NCBI GenBank assembly: GCA_031216915.1
Contig: CM062297.1
Location: forward strand, 179,762,350 to 179,826,349
DNA: 64,000 bases
Direction of reading: 5' to 3'
Origin: Pictodentalium vernedei
Lineage: Eukaryota > Mollusca > Scaphopoda > Dentaliida > Dentaliidae
Both the position numbers and the translations under genes were made by a program. Of the stretch, positions 23,034 through 33,528 are shown in pieces (positions within the stretch are counted from its first letter, which is position 1; each line of letters opens with the position of its first letter). The notes under the pieces are model-generated. The model did not search any database, was not told the DNA's origin, and saw nothing but the letters and a program-made list of their open reading frames with translations.

Positions 23034-25207
23034 GGCCCCACAAAGTAGATCTTCTGTTTCTCAGGTCATTTTTGTAAAATTTCATGTGGGCAGGCATTTT
23101 TTTTTAGCTCACCTGACTGCAAGTCAGTGTGAGGTATTGCCATCACTTTGTGTCCATCGTCCGTTCCGTCATCCGTTAACTTTTGCAAACTTGGCTTATT
23201 CTTCACAGCCATTCAGCCAAATTCAAACATATATTGCACAAACCATCACTGGGGTATACCCTTTCTATTTTGTTCAAATGAAGCGGCTACCTTCTTCGGG
23301 CTCTGGTCAATGATGGCAAAGCCTAAAAATCTTTAAAAATCTTCTTCCCATGAACTACTAGAGAGATTGCCTTGATATATTGTATGTAACACTTTTTGGT
23401 GTTGAAGATTAAAGTTTGTTCAAGAAAAGTTGGTAGATCAATATTTGGGCTCTCTGTGGGCACATACCCATTTTGGGCTCCGCCCCAAATTTCTATTTCA
23501 AGAACTGATGGGCCGATTTGAACCAAATTTGGTATGTGGCATAAGCGGGTCCAAAGTACTTGATTGATGCCTGAAATGTTTTTTTTTGTAGCTCCGTGGG
23601 TACACCAGGGGCTAAAAATAGAAAAAAATTCAAATGCCCATATTTTCCAAACTACACAGAACAGAAAACTGTTATTTGGTATGAAGCATCCTTTTGACCA
23701 GTAGAATGGATTAAAAAAAATGGCCATCGGTTGTGTCAGAGTGTTCTGTAGGGGGTGTTTGAAAAAATACTGAGTTAGCATATTTGCAAAAATTGAAAAA
23801 AACATTTTCTTTAGAACTGCTGACCAGAATCTTTTGATGTTTGGTATACAGCATCCATAGGATGGTCAAATACAAGTGTGTTCAAATTGACCCCCTTGGT
23901 TCATCTTTGCAATTGGGCTCAACAGAGGAGCCCAAATAATTAACTTAGGGCGCTATGGGGAATAAGCTTTAAGAATCTTCTTCTTCAGATCAAACAGTCA
24001 GATTCTTTTGATACTTGATATACAACATCTCTACAGGAGTCAGATTGAAGTTTGTTCAAATTTAGTCCCTGGGTTAATATTTGGGCTTCCTATGGAAGCC
24101 CGAATTTTAACTTGGTGCAATATGGGGAATAATCTTTAAAAATCTTCTTCTTCAGATCCATCAGTCAGATTCTTTTGATATTTGGTATGCAGCTTCTTTC
24201 GGGGACTTAGATTCAAGTTTGTTCAAATGAGGTCCCTGGATGAATATTTGGGCTCTTTATTGAAGCTCAAATTTTAACTTGGTGCAATATGAAAAAATTA
24301 CTTAAAAAATCTCATTTTTCAGACCCACTAGTGAGAATCCTATCATATTTGGTATTTGACATCTCTAGAGGTGTAAGATTTGAATTTGTTCAAAATCGAT
24401 TCCCTGTGTTAATATTTGTGCTTCCTGTGGGAGCCTGATTATTAACTTGGTGCAATATGGGGAATAATCTTTAAAAATCTTCTTCTTCAGATCCACCAGT
24501 CAGATTCTTTTGATATTTGGTATGCAGCATCTCTAGGAGGAGTTAGATTCAAGTTTGTTCAAATGGGATCCCTGGATGAACATTTGGGCTCTTTATAGGA
24601 GCCCAAATGTTAACTTAGTGCAATATGAGAAAATTTCTAGAGAGAACCACAGTAGTTGAAAACAAAACAAAAATTTTGTTTGGTTGTTGTTTTTTAATAC
24701 TTCACAGAACAGAGCTTGCAAGGAAGCTTTCCTTGGACCAGCAGAAATGAATGGCCAACAAAGTTGCCTTTGGTTGTGCCATAACAAATCAAAAAATTGC
24801 TTTTGCTGCTGATCACTTACTGATACACTCTTCTCTTTTGACAACTTGAGCCAGGTGAGCGTTTTAGGCTCACTTGAGCCTCTGGTTTATTTTTATCTTT
24901 TTTTTTGTAATTATATATTTGCCATCAAAAGTTCATGTTTTGGGTTTGTTTTAAGTTTAGGCCTCATAATCTACAGAATAGCATGCGTGGTGTATTTCAT
25001 CCCTTGAGTGCAAGAAAGCTTTTCAATGCTAAAACATTGCAAAAGCTTTCTTCCGCTCAAGGGATAAATTTATCAATTTTATTAACTTGGATAAAATTTC
25101 AGACATAAACCATTTATTTATGTTTTATTTTTTATTAAACGAGAGCACATTGCAGAAAAAGGACCATGCAAGAGGGCCTAAGAAACAGATTTTTAAATTT
25201 TTTGGCC
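23034..25207. mobile_element. GGCC-ended element D, copy D4, split by element M
   Basis: The left part (GGGCCCCACAAAGTAGATCT to the T run at 23105) and the right part (from about 24890, with AGTTTAGGCCTCATAATCTA and the AGTGCAAGAAAGCTTTTCAA hairpin) together make one D element ending near TTTTTTGGCC at 25207. Element M fills the gap. Confidence 0.75.
23106..24889 (+). mobile_element. TCACC-ended element M with an internal tandem array
   Basis: Starts TAGCTCACCTGACTGC and ends with CCAGGTGAGCGTTTTAGGCT followed by CACTTGAGCC, an inverted match. Inside, a unit of about 165-170 bp with CAGATTCTTTTGATA, GTTTGTTCAAAT, ATATTTGGGCT and AACTTGGTGCAATATG repeats about four times (23950-24640), with weaker copies before. 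Such AGCTCACCTGA elements are, to my knowledge, abundant in bivalve genomes. No coding frame. Confidence 0.75.
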
Positions 25208-25322
25208 TTATTAATGCTTCATGGCAACCATGATATGTTTTTATATCAGCAAATTATTATGAGCATATTTCATTGAAATACACACAATTTCTTTTGAGTT
25301 CAGAATTATTTCTTATCCTTAA

Positions 25323-25406
25323 CCTTTAGTATGCTGATGGCAAAATGTCTGCATTTCAAACTGCAAATTTTCCCATTATCCTGTTTAGACATCAGTGTGC
25401 AGAGGG
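25323..25406. mobile_element. TTAA MITE family G, hairpin-less deletion copy G6
   Basis: TTAA at 25319-25322 and 25407-25410. The ends CCTTTAGTATGCTGATGGC and CATCAGTGTGCAGAGGG match G, but the GAGCTC hairpin is missing, leaving 84 bp. Confidence 0.65.
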
Positions 25407-25417
25407 TTAACCCTTAA

Positions 25418-25651
25418 CCCTTTACCAAACGAATCCCCCCCATCCGCCCACGTAATATGCAAATTCAGCAGCTGAAAAAATATTATTTTTCGAAAAATTT
25501 CAGCAAAATCATATCATGTGACCTCTCTTTGGAACGAGCTCATCAAGCTCATTCCAAAGAGGGGTCACATGATATGGTTTTGTTGAAATGTTTTGAAAAA
25601 AATTAAAAAATGATATTTAAATTTTGAAATTTCCTGCATTGGGTAAAAGGG
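25418..25651. mobile_element. TTAA MITE family B, copy B2
   Basis: TTAA at 25414-25417 and 25652-25655, only 3 bp after G6 and abutting E2. Hairpin with TCATGTGACCTCTCTTTGG and GAGCTC. The B-specific GTAATATGCAAATTCAGCAG lies on the left. Confidence 0.78.
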
Positions 25652-25655
25652 TTAA

Positions 25656-25852
25656 AGGGCTATTTCCAACTTTTATGATCTCAGAACACTGGTGCCCATA
25701 ATATGCCATCATGAGGAGGTCTTGTTGACAACAGATAAATGAGGTAGGTAGTGGTTTGTAACAGACTTGACTAGAAATCATTGCTAAGTCACTGGACGAA
25801 TAAAGGCTGTGGGCTAGTGGGAATTCAGAACCCTTGTCCAGGCCCTTAAGGG
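25656..25852. mobile_element. TTAA MITE family E, copy E2
   Basis: Shares TTAA 25652-25655 with B2 and ends GGCCCTTAAGGG before TTAA 25853-25856. Internal AACACTGGTGCCC matches E1 (AACAGGTGCCC). The hairpin is decayed. Confidence 0.6.
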
Positions 25853-25928
25853 TTAAAGAAGGTCTGATATGGAAGTGATTTGTCTTAGCAGTGGCTAAAA
25901 TTCATATTTCTTGATAACTGTTCAAAGG

Positions 25929-26286
25929 GGGGCGCGGTGGCTCAGTAGGTAAAGGTGCAGGCTGCAAGTCGAGAGGTCCTCTGTTCGAATCCCACCTGCG
26001 CATGTGGCAACCACATTGTATCCTTGGGCAAGATGCTTCACCCCCCATTGCCCCCATGGGGCACGGTGGCACTGTGTATTAAGGCGTACTGCACGTCAAT
26101 GGTGCACTTGTCTTCAACCAATGCTAACCCTGCTTGTGTGGAGTTAGTATGTTGGGGAGGTGACAGTTGCTTGCCGTTGCACAGTGGATCTCTCTGGGTA
26201 CTCTGGCTTCCTCCACCTGTAAAACTCATGGTCATGATTAGTCATTGTGCATAAGTATGTGACCTTAAACACCAATAAATAAATAA
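25929..26286 (+). mobile_element. SINE S2: tRNA-like head, tail type 1, next to an acceptor
   Basis: Exact 15-bp target duplication ATAACTGTTCAAAGG at 25914-25928 and 26287-26301. A-box-like GTGGCTCAGTAGG and B-box GTTCGAATCCC. Tail CATTGTGCATAAGTATGTGACC then (AATA)n. Inserted about 30 nt before the splice acceptor of the exon at 26332. Confidence 0.92.
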
Positions 26287-26331
26287 ATAACTGTTCAAAG
26301 GTTGATTCATTTCACTTTTACTGATTTTCAG

Positions 26332-26468
26332 AAACACAGACATTTGACGTGGTAGATTATTTCAACTCAGAAGAACTCAACAAAATGCTTAACAGATCAC
26401 AGTATGGTCCGGAAATTGTAGAGGCTATTTTTGAAACCATGATAGAACTTATGAAAAATCCATCCAAG
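26332..26468 (+). CDS. Exon: unit 1, second type (137 nt)
   Basis: The acceptor is TGATTTTCAG and the donor AAG|GTAACA. Phase 1 in, phase 0 out. The peptide begins ETQTFDVVDYFNSEELNKML and ends MIELMKNPSK. The TQTFDV.DYF and MKNPSK ends are conserved with the exons at 40674 and 56125, which are also 137 nt. One sequon, NRS. A SINE with its target duplication ends about 30 nt before the acceptor AG, so the present branch point lies in, or very close to, transposon-derived DNA. Confidence 0.87.
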
Positions 26469-26561
26469 GTAACACATAAACATTCTTGATTACTTATTCA
26501 GTGTTGTTATTTGGTGTAACTAAGAAGTTTATTTTCAGAATTGATGGGTCTTATTTATTAA

Positions 26562-26908
26562 CCCTTTACCCAACGATTCGCCCACATCTGCCCGCATAAT
26601 ATACAAATTCAGCAGCTGAAAAAATATTATTTTTAAAAAATTTCAACAAAACCATATCATGTGACCCCTCTTTGGAACAAGCTCGTTGAGCTCGTTCCAA
26701 AGAGGGATCACATGATATGGTTTCGTTGAACTTTTTTTAAAAAATTAAAAAAATGATATTTCAAATAATAAATTTTGAAGCTTAATGAGCTCACTTCACT
26801 GAGGGATCACATGATATGGTTTTGTTAAAATTAAAAAAAAAAAACATTCTTTCAAGTTCTTAATTTGAAATTTACGGCGCAGATATGGTCAGTTCGTTAG
26901 GTGAAGTG
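26562..26908. mobile_element. TTAA MITE family B, copy B3 with a duplicated hairpin half
   Basis: TTAA at 26558-26561 and 26909-26912. A complete B hairpin (about 26650-26725) is followed by a second partial copy with CACATGATATGGTTTTGTT at about 26808, making it 347 bp, longer than the usual 230-240. Confidence 0.72.
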
Positions 26909-27415
26909 TTAATTCAAGGGTTTACACTGCACTTTGAATTTCTTGAAATTTAGAATTACTTTACCAAAGTCCTCAAAAGCCTTCCTTGTAAAATGAGATA
27001 TCATGCATTCAGTGGACATTCATTTTATCTATATTTTGTTCACTTCACAGCAGTGATGCTTTCCGGAATTAAGAAATATGGCAATGAGCCCTAATTGTAA
27101 GTGTTTCTCTTGGCATATAGTGGGCACGTCTGCCCCGGGGAAAATGTTGATATTCAGAACTCAAAACTCACCTTCTCATTGATTTCTGCAGTGAATTTCA
27201 TACCAAGATAACATGAAAATTAGGAAGATTCACCCTCTCTCATAGTTCACCTGAGTGAAAATAGTGGCAGCCTTTACATTTTGATTTTTGAACTGCTCTC
27301 TCCATTTTATTAGGATTGAGAAGAAGATAGAAGTGTCACTCTGATGAGACATATTGAGTAACAAACCAAAACAAATGTGTGCACAACTTATCAAGGATAT
27401 AGTCTTTATCATATC

Positions 27416-27894
27416 CAGGGACCGACCTGGGCATGCGCCAGTGCGTATTTGGTTCTGAAACATCAGGACCTGGCTCTTAAATCTCAGAAATAGGCTTCTC
27501 AGTTGGCGCGTAACTTCTCAGATCATATTTTGATATTCTTTCGATTGATAATCGTGAGAGACACTCTTACATGTATTATATATATGATTATCATTTATCA
27601 TTGTTGTAGAGTGCTTAAGTTAATACTTCAAGTCTTAATTACCAAGCATTAATCTTCACTGTGGTTTCTGATCAAGTCTTGGCTGCCTAAATAGGCAGCC
27701 AAGACTTGATCAGAAACCACAGTGAAGATTAATGTTTGCTATAGTGTACCAAATGAAAATGATGAGAGCTATTACATACTTGCAGTGTGTGTTACAAACA
27801 GCAGTGTGACTCCGTAAATTTAAATCTGGCGCATGAATGGAAAAAATAGGCTCCGAGGCTAGAGCATATTTTAAATAGTCCTGATCGGTCCCTG
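27416..27894. mobile_element. CAGGGACCG-ended element I, copy I1
   Basis: Ends CAGGGACCGACC and GATCGGTCCCTG; direct repeat ATATC on both sides. Core hairpin CTTGGCTGCCTAAATAGGCAGCCAAG at about 27677-27702 with longer arms. Nearly the same as I2 but inverted. The CAGGG start recalls hAT elements, but the target repeat is not 8 bp, so the superfamily is open. Confidence 0.75.
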
Positions 27895-28084
27895 ATATCA
27901 TTCTGTCCATTTACATCCAACTGTACCTGGTGCTTCATTATTTAAATTTTTGATGATTTTTTCTATAATTAGTGTTTGGAATCTAATATTATTTATTGCA
28001 TCTGTTGAAATATTGCCCACCCAAGGGAAGTGACCAGTCCATGGTGCCTGTAATGTATCAAAAAATCAAGTTGTGAACTTTCAC

Positions 28085-28217
28085 ATAAGGTAACTAAAAA
28101 TTGACCCATTTCAGTCTTGTTTGACATAGCTCATTGAGCTCTGTCAAACAAGATTGAATGTGTTGAATTTCTTCCTGTATTATGGGGAAAAAATATTTTG
28201 ACATTAGCGTGGAGTGG
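28085..28217. mobile_element. TTAA MITE family G, 5-prime-decayed copy G4
   Basis: Hairpin TCTTGTTTGACATAGCTC / GAGCTCTGTCAAACAAGA, then G-type flank ending GTGGAGTGGGTTAA. The left end is not clear. Confidence 0.5.
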
Positions 28218-28338
28218 GTTAAGACTGTCCAGTCACTTGATCAACATCACAAATATAACCCATACAGTAGAAAGCCCTATGAACTGCAAGACAACTTCAT
28301 GTATATAATAATATTTCATTATTTTTTTGTTTTTTCAG

Positions 28339-28548
28339 GCAGCTGAATTATATAATCCAGATGTTTTAAAAACACTCTGTTCAGATTTAAGTGTTTTTGA
28401 AAAATATGTTGTAATACCTGCATCAAGCAGCTTAACATCATCATATCTGCAGAACGTATTTTGTAACCGAGATATCAACATTACAAAACTAGCAGGTGAA
28501 TTGAATGCCAATCCAATTTCTGCTTCAGTAAATAGATACAGAATGGAG
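28339..28548 (+). CDS. Exon: unit 1, third type (210 nt, paired cysteines)
   Basis: Polypyrimidine tract and CAG acceptor; GAG|GTAAGT donor. Phase 0 on both sides, 70 codons. The peptide starts AAELYNPDVLKTLCSDLSVF and later has VFCNRDINITKL. The cysteines in LCS and FCN are conserved in all three copies and may form a disulfide. One sequon, NIT. Because it is phase 0-0, skipping it keeps the frame. A pair of inverted hAT/P-like elements (27416-27894 and 31972-32450) flanks it in the neighbouring introns, and a SINE target duplication begins only 12 nt after its end. Confidence 0.88.
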
Positions 28549-28573
28549 GTAAGTCACTTGGTAATGAGACATA

Positions 28574-28574
28574 T

Positions 28575-28625
<51 letters not shown>

Positions 28626-29364
28626 TTAGGGTTTAACGGCACGTTAACAGCCAAGGTCATATCGTGTCAGTGACAGTTTTATGGGTGGAGGAAGCCAGAG
28701 TACCCGGAGAGAACCACTGAGCAACGACTAGCAGCTGCCAGCTCCCCAACATGGGAGCGCAGTGGCTCAGTAGGTAGAGGTGCAGGCTGCAAGCCGAGAG
28801 GTCCTTGGTTCGAATCCCACCTGCAGCAACCGCGTTGTGTCCTTGGGCAAGACACTTCATCTCCATAGCCCGCGTGGGGGCACGGTGACGCCGTGTACTA
28901 AGGCGTACTGCACGTCGATGGTATGCATGTCTTCAACCAATCTAACCCTGCCTGTGCTGCAGTGCGGAGTTACGATGTTGGGGAGCTGGCAGCTGCTCGT
29001 CGTTGCTCGGTGGTTCTCTCCGGGTACTCCGGCTTCCTCCACCCATAATACTGTCACGGTCATGATTAGCCATTGTGCATAAATATGTGACCTTAAACAT
29101 AAATAAATAAATACATAAATAGCTCCCCAACATCGTAACTCTGCACCACAGCACAGGCAGGGTTAGATTGGTTGAAGACGTGCACCTTCGGCATGCAGTA
29201 TGCCTTAGTATATGGCATCATTGTGCCCCCATGTGGACAATTGGGGTGAAGTGCCTTGCCCAAGGACACAATGTGGGAGTCCAAATCAATCACTCAGATG
29301 GTCACCCATCCAAGGACTAACCTGGCTTGATGTTGCTTAACTTCGGTGATCTGATGAGAACCAG
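28574..29364 (-). mobile_element. SINE S3: 5S rRNA-like head, tail type 2, interrupted by S4
   Basis: On the minus strand it begins near 29364 with TTCTCATCAGATCACCGAAG, then TTAAGCAAC and CCTTGGATGGGTGACCATCT, which closely follow the 3-prime half of 5S rRNA. The tail runs into (AAAT)n at 28574. Target duplication GGTAATGAGACATA / GGTAATGAGATATA at 28560-28573 and 29365-29378. S4 is inserted inside it. It starts 25 nt after the exon ending at 28548. Confidence 0.88.
28753..29120 (+). mobile_element. SINE S4: tRNA-like head, tail type 1, nested in S3
   Basis: Exact 13-bp target duplication AGCTCCCCAACAT at 28740-28752 and 29121-29133, made from S3 sequence. A-box GTGGCTCAGTAGGTAGAGG, B-box GTTCGAATCCC. 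Tail CATTGTGCATAAATATGTGACC. Confidence 0.92.
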
Positions 29365-29460
29365 GGTAATGAGATATAAAAGTACAATAAAATTTGAAAA
29401 TGTTTCACTAATATTTTTCTACATTGCATTTGGGAATTTATGAGATTCAAAATTGTTTAA

Positions 29461-29699
29461 CCCTTTACCCAACGTAATGGCCAAAACGGGCCAGCGTTAT
29501 TCACAAAAGTTGCCAATTAATTTTCATTATTTTTTTCATCTTTTGTCTCAAAAACATAGGTTATGACCCCTCTTTGGAATGAGCTCATCAAGCTCCTTCC
29601 AATGAGGGGTCATAACCTATGTTTTGAGACAAAAAATGGAAAAAAGTTATGCAAGAATTTTTTTGTAAGTGTCGTCTGCTTTTCATGTTAGGTAAAGGG
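29461..29699. mobile_element. TTAA MITE family A, copy A2
   Basis: TTAA at 29457-29460 and 29700-29703. Hairpin ACATAGGTTATGACCCCTC, with unlike arms at the CTTTGG/CCAATG site. It lies opposite in orientation to A1. Confidence 0.78.
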
Positions 29700-29703
29700 T
29701 TAA

Positions 29704-29846
29704 CAGAGTTCAGTGAGCTCCCTCTCAAACAAACTTGAAGTGGTGGTTAAATTTCTAGTTGCATTATGGGAGAATTTTTCAGGCTGAAGTTTTGATATTT
29801 CAACCTCAGTGTGCTGAGATTTAACTTGTTAAGTGCCGGAGGCCCA
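29704..29846. repeat. MITE G fragment
   Basis: CAGAGTTCAGTGAGCTCCCTCTCAAACAAACTTG is half of a decayed G hairpin, followed by the G flank TTGCATTATGGGAGAATTTT and CAGTGTGCTGAG. It abuts the TTAA of A2. Confidence 0.5.
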
Positions 29847-29849
29847 AAT

Positions 29850-30490
29850 TTGTTTGTCATTGTCAGATTTAAGCTTTTAAAAGTTAACAGATACCTAGGG
29901 GTGATATAATGAATCTGACTTCACTCTTTATATGCAGCAGGCAGATTTTCTTGCCAGGACACCAGTACTCTTGCCAACAAAAGAGTAGAATTTGGCCTCT
30001 GTCCAACAGAATGTATCACTGTAAATTGGACCAATCCTACTTCAAATGATTGCTGGGCTTCATTTGTTCAAATTTTTCATCAAATCAGCTCCAACTGTGC
30101 ATATAATTTATAAATTGAGTAGTTTATCGTGAAAAAAAATAAATAAATTTTATGTTGTGTGCATTAGGTAAAGGGTTAATTGCATATGGATATTTCTAAA
30201 TCGGTTGAGTATTAGAAGACCAAATTTGAGCTTCACTCTGAAGTGTGCCTTCTGCAAGAAAAATGCTTCATATTCTATGGATGGACTTCAGGTTATCTCT
30301 GCAGTGAAATTATTTAGTCCATAAGAATTTGCCTTCTTGCAATTTATGGGCACTCTTCCATAAACTGTTACACAGTAAAGACATGTGAACAAATTTAGCA
30401 GACTAAAAATAATTTAGCACTCTAACAATTAATTGTATCACCCTATCCAATTGCAGAAAATTTCCAAACACCAAACCATTTTATCATACT
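29850..30490. other. Intron with weak repeat remnants
   Basis: Fragments such as GTAAAGGGTTAA near 30170 and a TTTATGGGCACTCTTCCATAAA hairpin remnant near 30343 suggest eroded A/B and F elements. No complete element and no exon. Confidence 0.4.
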
Positions 30491-30499
30491 TTCAGTAGA

Positions 30500-30830
30500 A
30501 AACTAAGTGTTTAAAGATTATGGAGTAAATTCCTGTTAATTCCGTACCAAAAATAGTGATGTATCAAAGAATTACTTTGGCACCCACTGAATGCCCCCTG
30601 TTAATATACATATTCAGCCTAGCTACATCCAATTGGAGAATTTAGTATATGATATCTTCTTTGACAGAGCTCATTGAGCTCTGTCAAACAAAATATAACG
30701 GAATAAATGCTCATTTTATCACTAAAATACAAGAAAATGACAAAAATTCCTGTTAATTGAATATTTCTGGTAATTTAATATTTTTCACGTGTGAAGTGGC
30801 TATTCAATTATTCCACTTTTTCGTATAATA
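30500..30830 (-). mobile_element. Pogo-like MITE C, diverged inverted copy
   Basis: Hairpin CTTTGACAGAGCTCATTGAG and complement, with AATTCCTGTTAATT motifs on both sides and GTGGCTATTCAATTATTCCA at the right. The termini are not clean. Confidence 0.6.
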
Positions 30831-31500
30831 AGTATACATTGAGTCTATAATTACAAATTAAATATTCTGCAACTACAGTATATTTTCTTGTGCTTAATTA
30901 CGATTTATTTAAATTACTTTTTATAGAATATTCCAAGTTTACGAAAGGCATTTGCAAGAGACCATATATGTAGGGCATGGTGTCAGGGGGTGTGTGGGGG
31001 TGTTATACCCCCCCCCCCCCACACCCAATCCTGGCCAAAATTTCCTATAGTTGGAAATTCAGAGGGCAAGTGATGACAAGTTGGAAATTCCATCTATCTG
31101 GACTTTAGAGCTTCTTTGGTGATGTCTTCTTTACTTCCCAAATTTCCAACTCGGTTTCAAATCAACAAAAACTGTTTCGATCCATTTATTTATTTTTAAA
31201 AAAAATTCTTGAAATGCACTTCAAGAAAATCATATGTAAAATCATTATCCTGAGTTAATTTCATCATTCACAGTTATAAAATGATGAAACGTCAAAAACT
31301 GATCATTCCTGCATAAAATCTGATTTAATGTTAGGACAGTGTGAATTTCTCAAAGTTCTCCGCTTGAGCATTTGTTTAGCACATATTCAACTCCCAGAAG
31401 AATACTTAATAATAATAACCTGATCATTCTATCATAAATGTGTTGGCGTTTCAGTTACTAGAATCAATTTTATGCCCCCTTTCATGCCTTCATTTTCTAA
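30831..31500. other. Intron with no recognised gene
   Basis: Contains a C run (about 31007-31020) inside a GGGGGTGT...ACACCC palindrome and no element I can define. Confidence 0.4.
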
Positions 31501-31512
31501 ATTTTTCTCGGT

Positions 31513-31591
31513 AGTGAATTTCCAGCTAGGGGGAGGGGCCAGGAGGGGAAACCCCCTCCCAGTCCCTCCACCTAGTTGGAAATTCACTACT
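31513..31591. repeat. GC-rich hairpin
   Basis: GTAGTGAATTTCCAGCTAGG pairs with its complement ending at about 31591. The inner GGGAGGGG part is purine/pyrimidine-biased, unlike the AT-rich MITE cores nearby. Confidence 0.6.
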
Positions 31592-31971
31592 CTACACCCT
31601 CCCAGTCGGAAGCCTCTAGCCACGTCCCTGCATATATGTTTCTATGTATTAAAGGAAGAAGAAAAAAACACTTCTCAAAAGTGTAATTATTAAGTTTTTA
31701 AACCACATTATCTTGTTTTTATATCTGAATCTCTGGAAGCATTCAAGTTGAAACAGCACACAGTCATAGCACAGAGTCTTTTGAAGTTGAACAAACACAC
31801 TCATTAAGTTTATCCAGGGGTTGGAAAAGTTCAAAGCAGCCACATACAGTTCTGAATGAAATGACAAGCATTTTATGCATCTGAAAGTGAAATCTGTAAT
31901 TAAAATGCTTGTTAATCAAGTTATTGGCAATAGAGTTAAGAACGATCACATAAATCTATCATCACCATTAT

Positions 31972-32450
31972 CAGGGACCGATCAGGACTATTTAAAATAC
32001 GCTCTAGCCTCGGAGCCTATTTTTTCAATTCATGCGCCAGATTTCACTTTACGGAGTCACACTGCTGTTTGTAACACACACTGTAAGTATGTAATAGCTC
32101 TCATCATTTTCATTTAGTACACTATAGCAAACATTAATCTTCACTGTGGTTTCTGATCAAGTCTTGGCTGCCTATTTAGGCAGCCAAGACTTGATCAGAA
32201 ACCACAGTGAAGATTAATGCTTGGTAATTAAGACTTGAAGTATTAACTTGAGCACTCTACAACAATGATAAATGACAATCATATATATAATACATGTAAG
32301 AGTCTCTCTCTCGATTATCTATCGAAAGAATATCAAAATATGATCTGAGAAGTTACGCGCCAACTGAGAAGCCTATTTCTGAGATTTAAGAGCCAGGTCC
32401 TGATGTTTCAGAGCCAAATATGCACTGGCGCATGCCCAGGTCGGTCCCTG
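31972..32450. mobile_element. CAGGGACCG-ended element I, copy I2 (inverted relative to I1)
   Basis: Ends CAGGGACCGATC and GGTCGGTCCCTG; flanking repeat CCATTAT at 31965-31971 and 32451-32457. The sequence is the near-perfect reverse complement of I1 at the same 479-bp length. I1 and I2 flank the exon at 28339. Confidence 0.78.
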
Positions 32451-33261
32451 CCATTATGTTCATGTACAGAATGTTGTACCTTGCTCTTGTTTCTAAGGTA
32501 ATATCTTGACTCATCGAGATATGTTCTTAGAACAAGAGCATGACTCTGACACAATATATTATACATAAACATATTGATAATAATATATATGTATTGGAGA
32601 AAGGCCTGTGGTATAGATTTTCTCATCATAATCAGTGTTCATGCTGTCAACTACCAGTTTAGCCAGTTGTACTAAAAAAATTGCTTTGCTGCAAGAATTT
32701 CCTGTCCGCTAAACCATTGAGGAAAAACCACCTCAGTAGTGAATAGAATGATCAAAAGAAATTAGAGAATATTATTTCATCACTTGTCTTAAAATGAAGC
32801 TGTCAATTGAGAAAGATTCAATCGGCGATTTTCACAAAATGAACTCAAGCCCAGTAATTGTATTGATAGAGTCAGACTGGTTGGTAACCTAACATTCCAG
32901 TTATAACCAAGCAGCATTATATATTCACAAAAATTGACATTCAATTTTTCACTGAGCTCATTCCAGTGAAGGATCATAACCTATGTATTTACGAGAAAAG
33001 TGAGGAAGTTTTTAGTTATTCTATTTGTGACAGCTGAAGGTTAAGCAATGTCAGTTAACAGCTAAAGGTTAAGCAATGTCACTTGTCTTTGTCTTGACAC
33101 AAAATATCCAGACAGGCAAAAAATTCTGAGCCAAACTGTTTCTGACCAACATAAACACTCATTATAGTTAATTGACTGCTGAACTATTGAATAGACATCA
33201 TTCTGAAAGTTATTCCAGGAAGATAGAGGGTTAAAGTGTAATCGGCCCATCATGATTTTAA

Positions 33262-33465
33262 CCCCAGCACTCTGGTAGTGCAACTGAATTTTCTCCAATC
33301 ACTCTGTTTTTCTTCTGTTTAACTATGAATTTATCCAATTATATTTTGTTTGACAGAGCTCACTGGGCTCTGTCAAACAAGGTATATGTGGTTAAATATC
33401 AAACTGCATTATTGGAAATATTTGCTGCTGAAAACTTTGCCATTTTGACATCAGCCTGCAGAGGG
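33262..33465. mobile_element. TTAA MITE family G, copy G1
   Basis: TTAA 33258-33261 and 33466-33469; ends CCCCAGCACTCTGG and CAGCCTGCAGAGGG. Hairpin TTGTTTGACAGAGCTC / GGGCTCTGTCAAACAA, the same core as the pogo-like C family. Confidence 0.78.
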
Positions 33466-33528
33466 TTAAAAATATCAGTAAGTAGTAGAAGCTCCAATTC
33501 TCAAAATTTGATTTGAAGTAGAGATTAA

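Noticed and set aside
22897..23313. 138-codon open frame
   Set aside because: Crosses unique intron, the D4 left end and the start of element M; no domain or splice support.
25929..26010. tRNA gene at SINE heads (also 28753, 42905, 52793, 60839)
   Set aside because: A- and B-box spacing is tRNA-like but the acceptor stem cannot pair and each is followed by SINE body and tail with target duplications.
27710..32117. Matching open frames (GTDQDYLKYALASEP) at 27710-27910 and 31875-32117
   Set aside because: They are the same piece of element I read in its two copies; short, no domain, and ends coincide with element ends.
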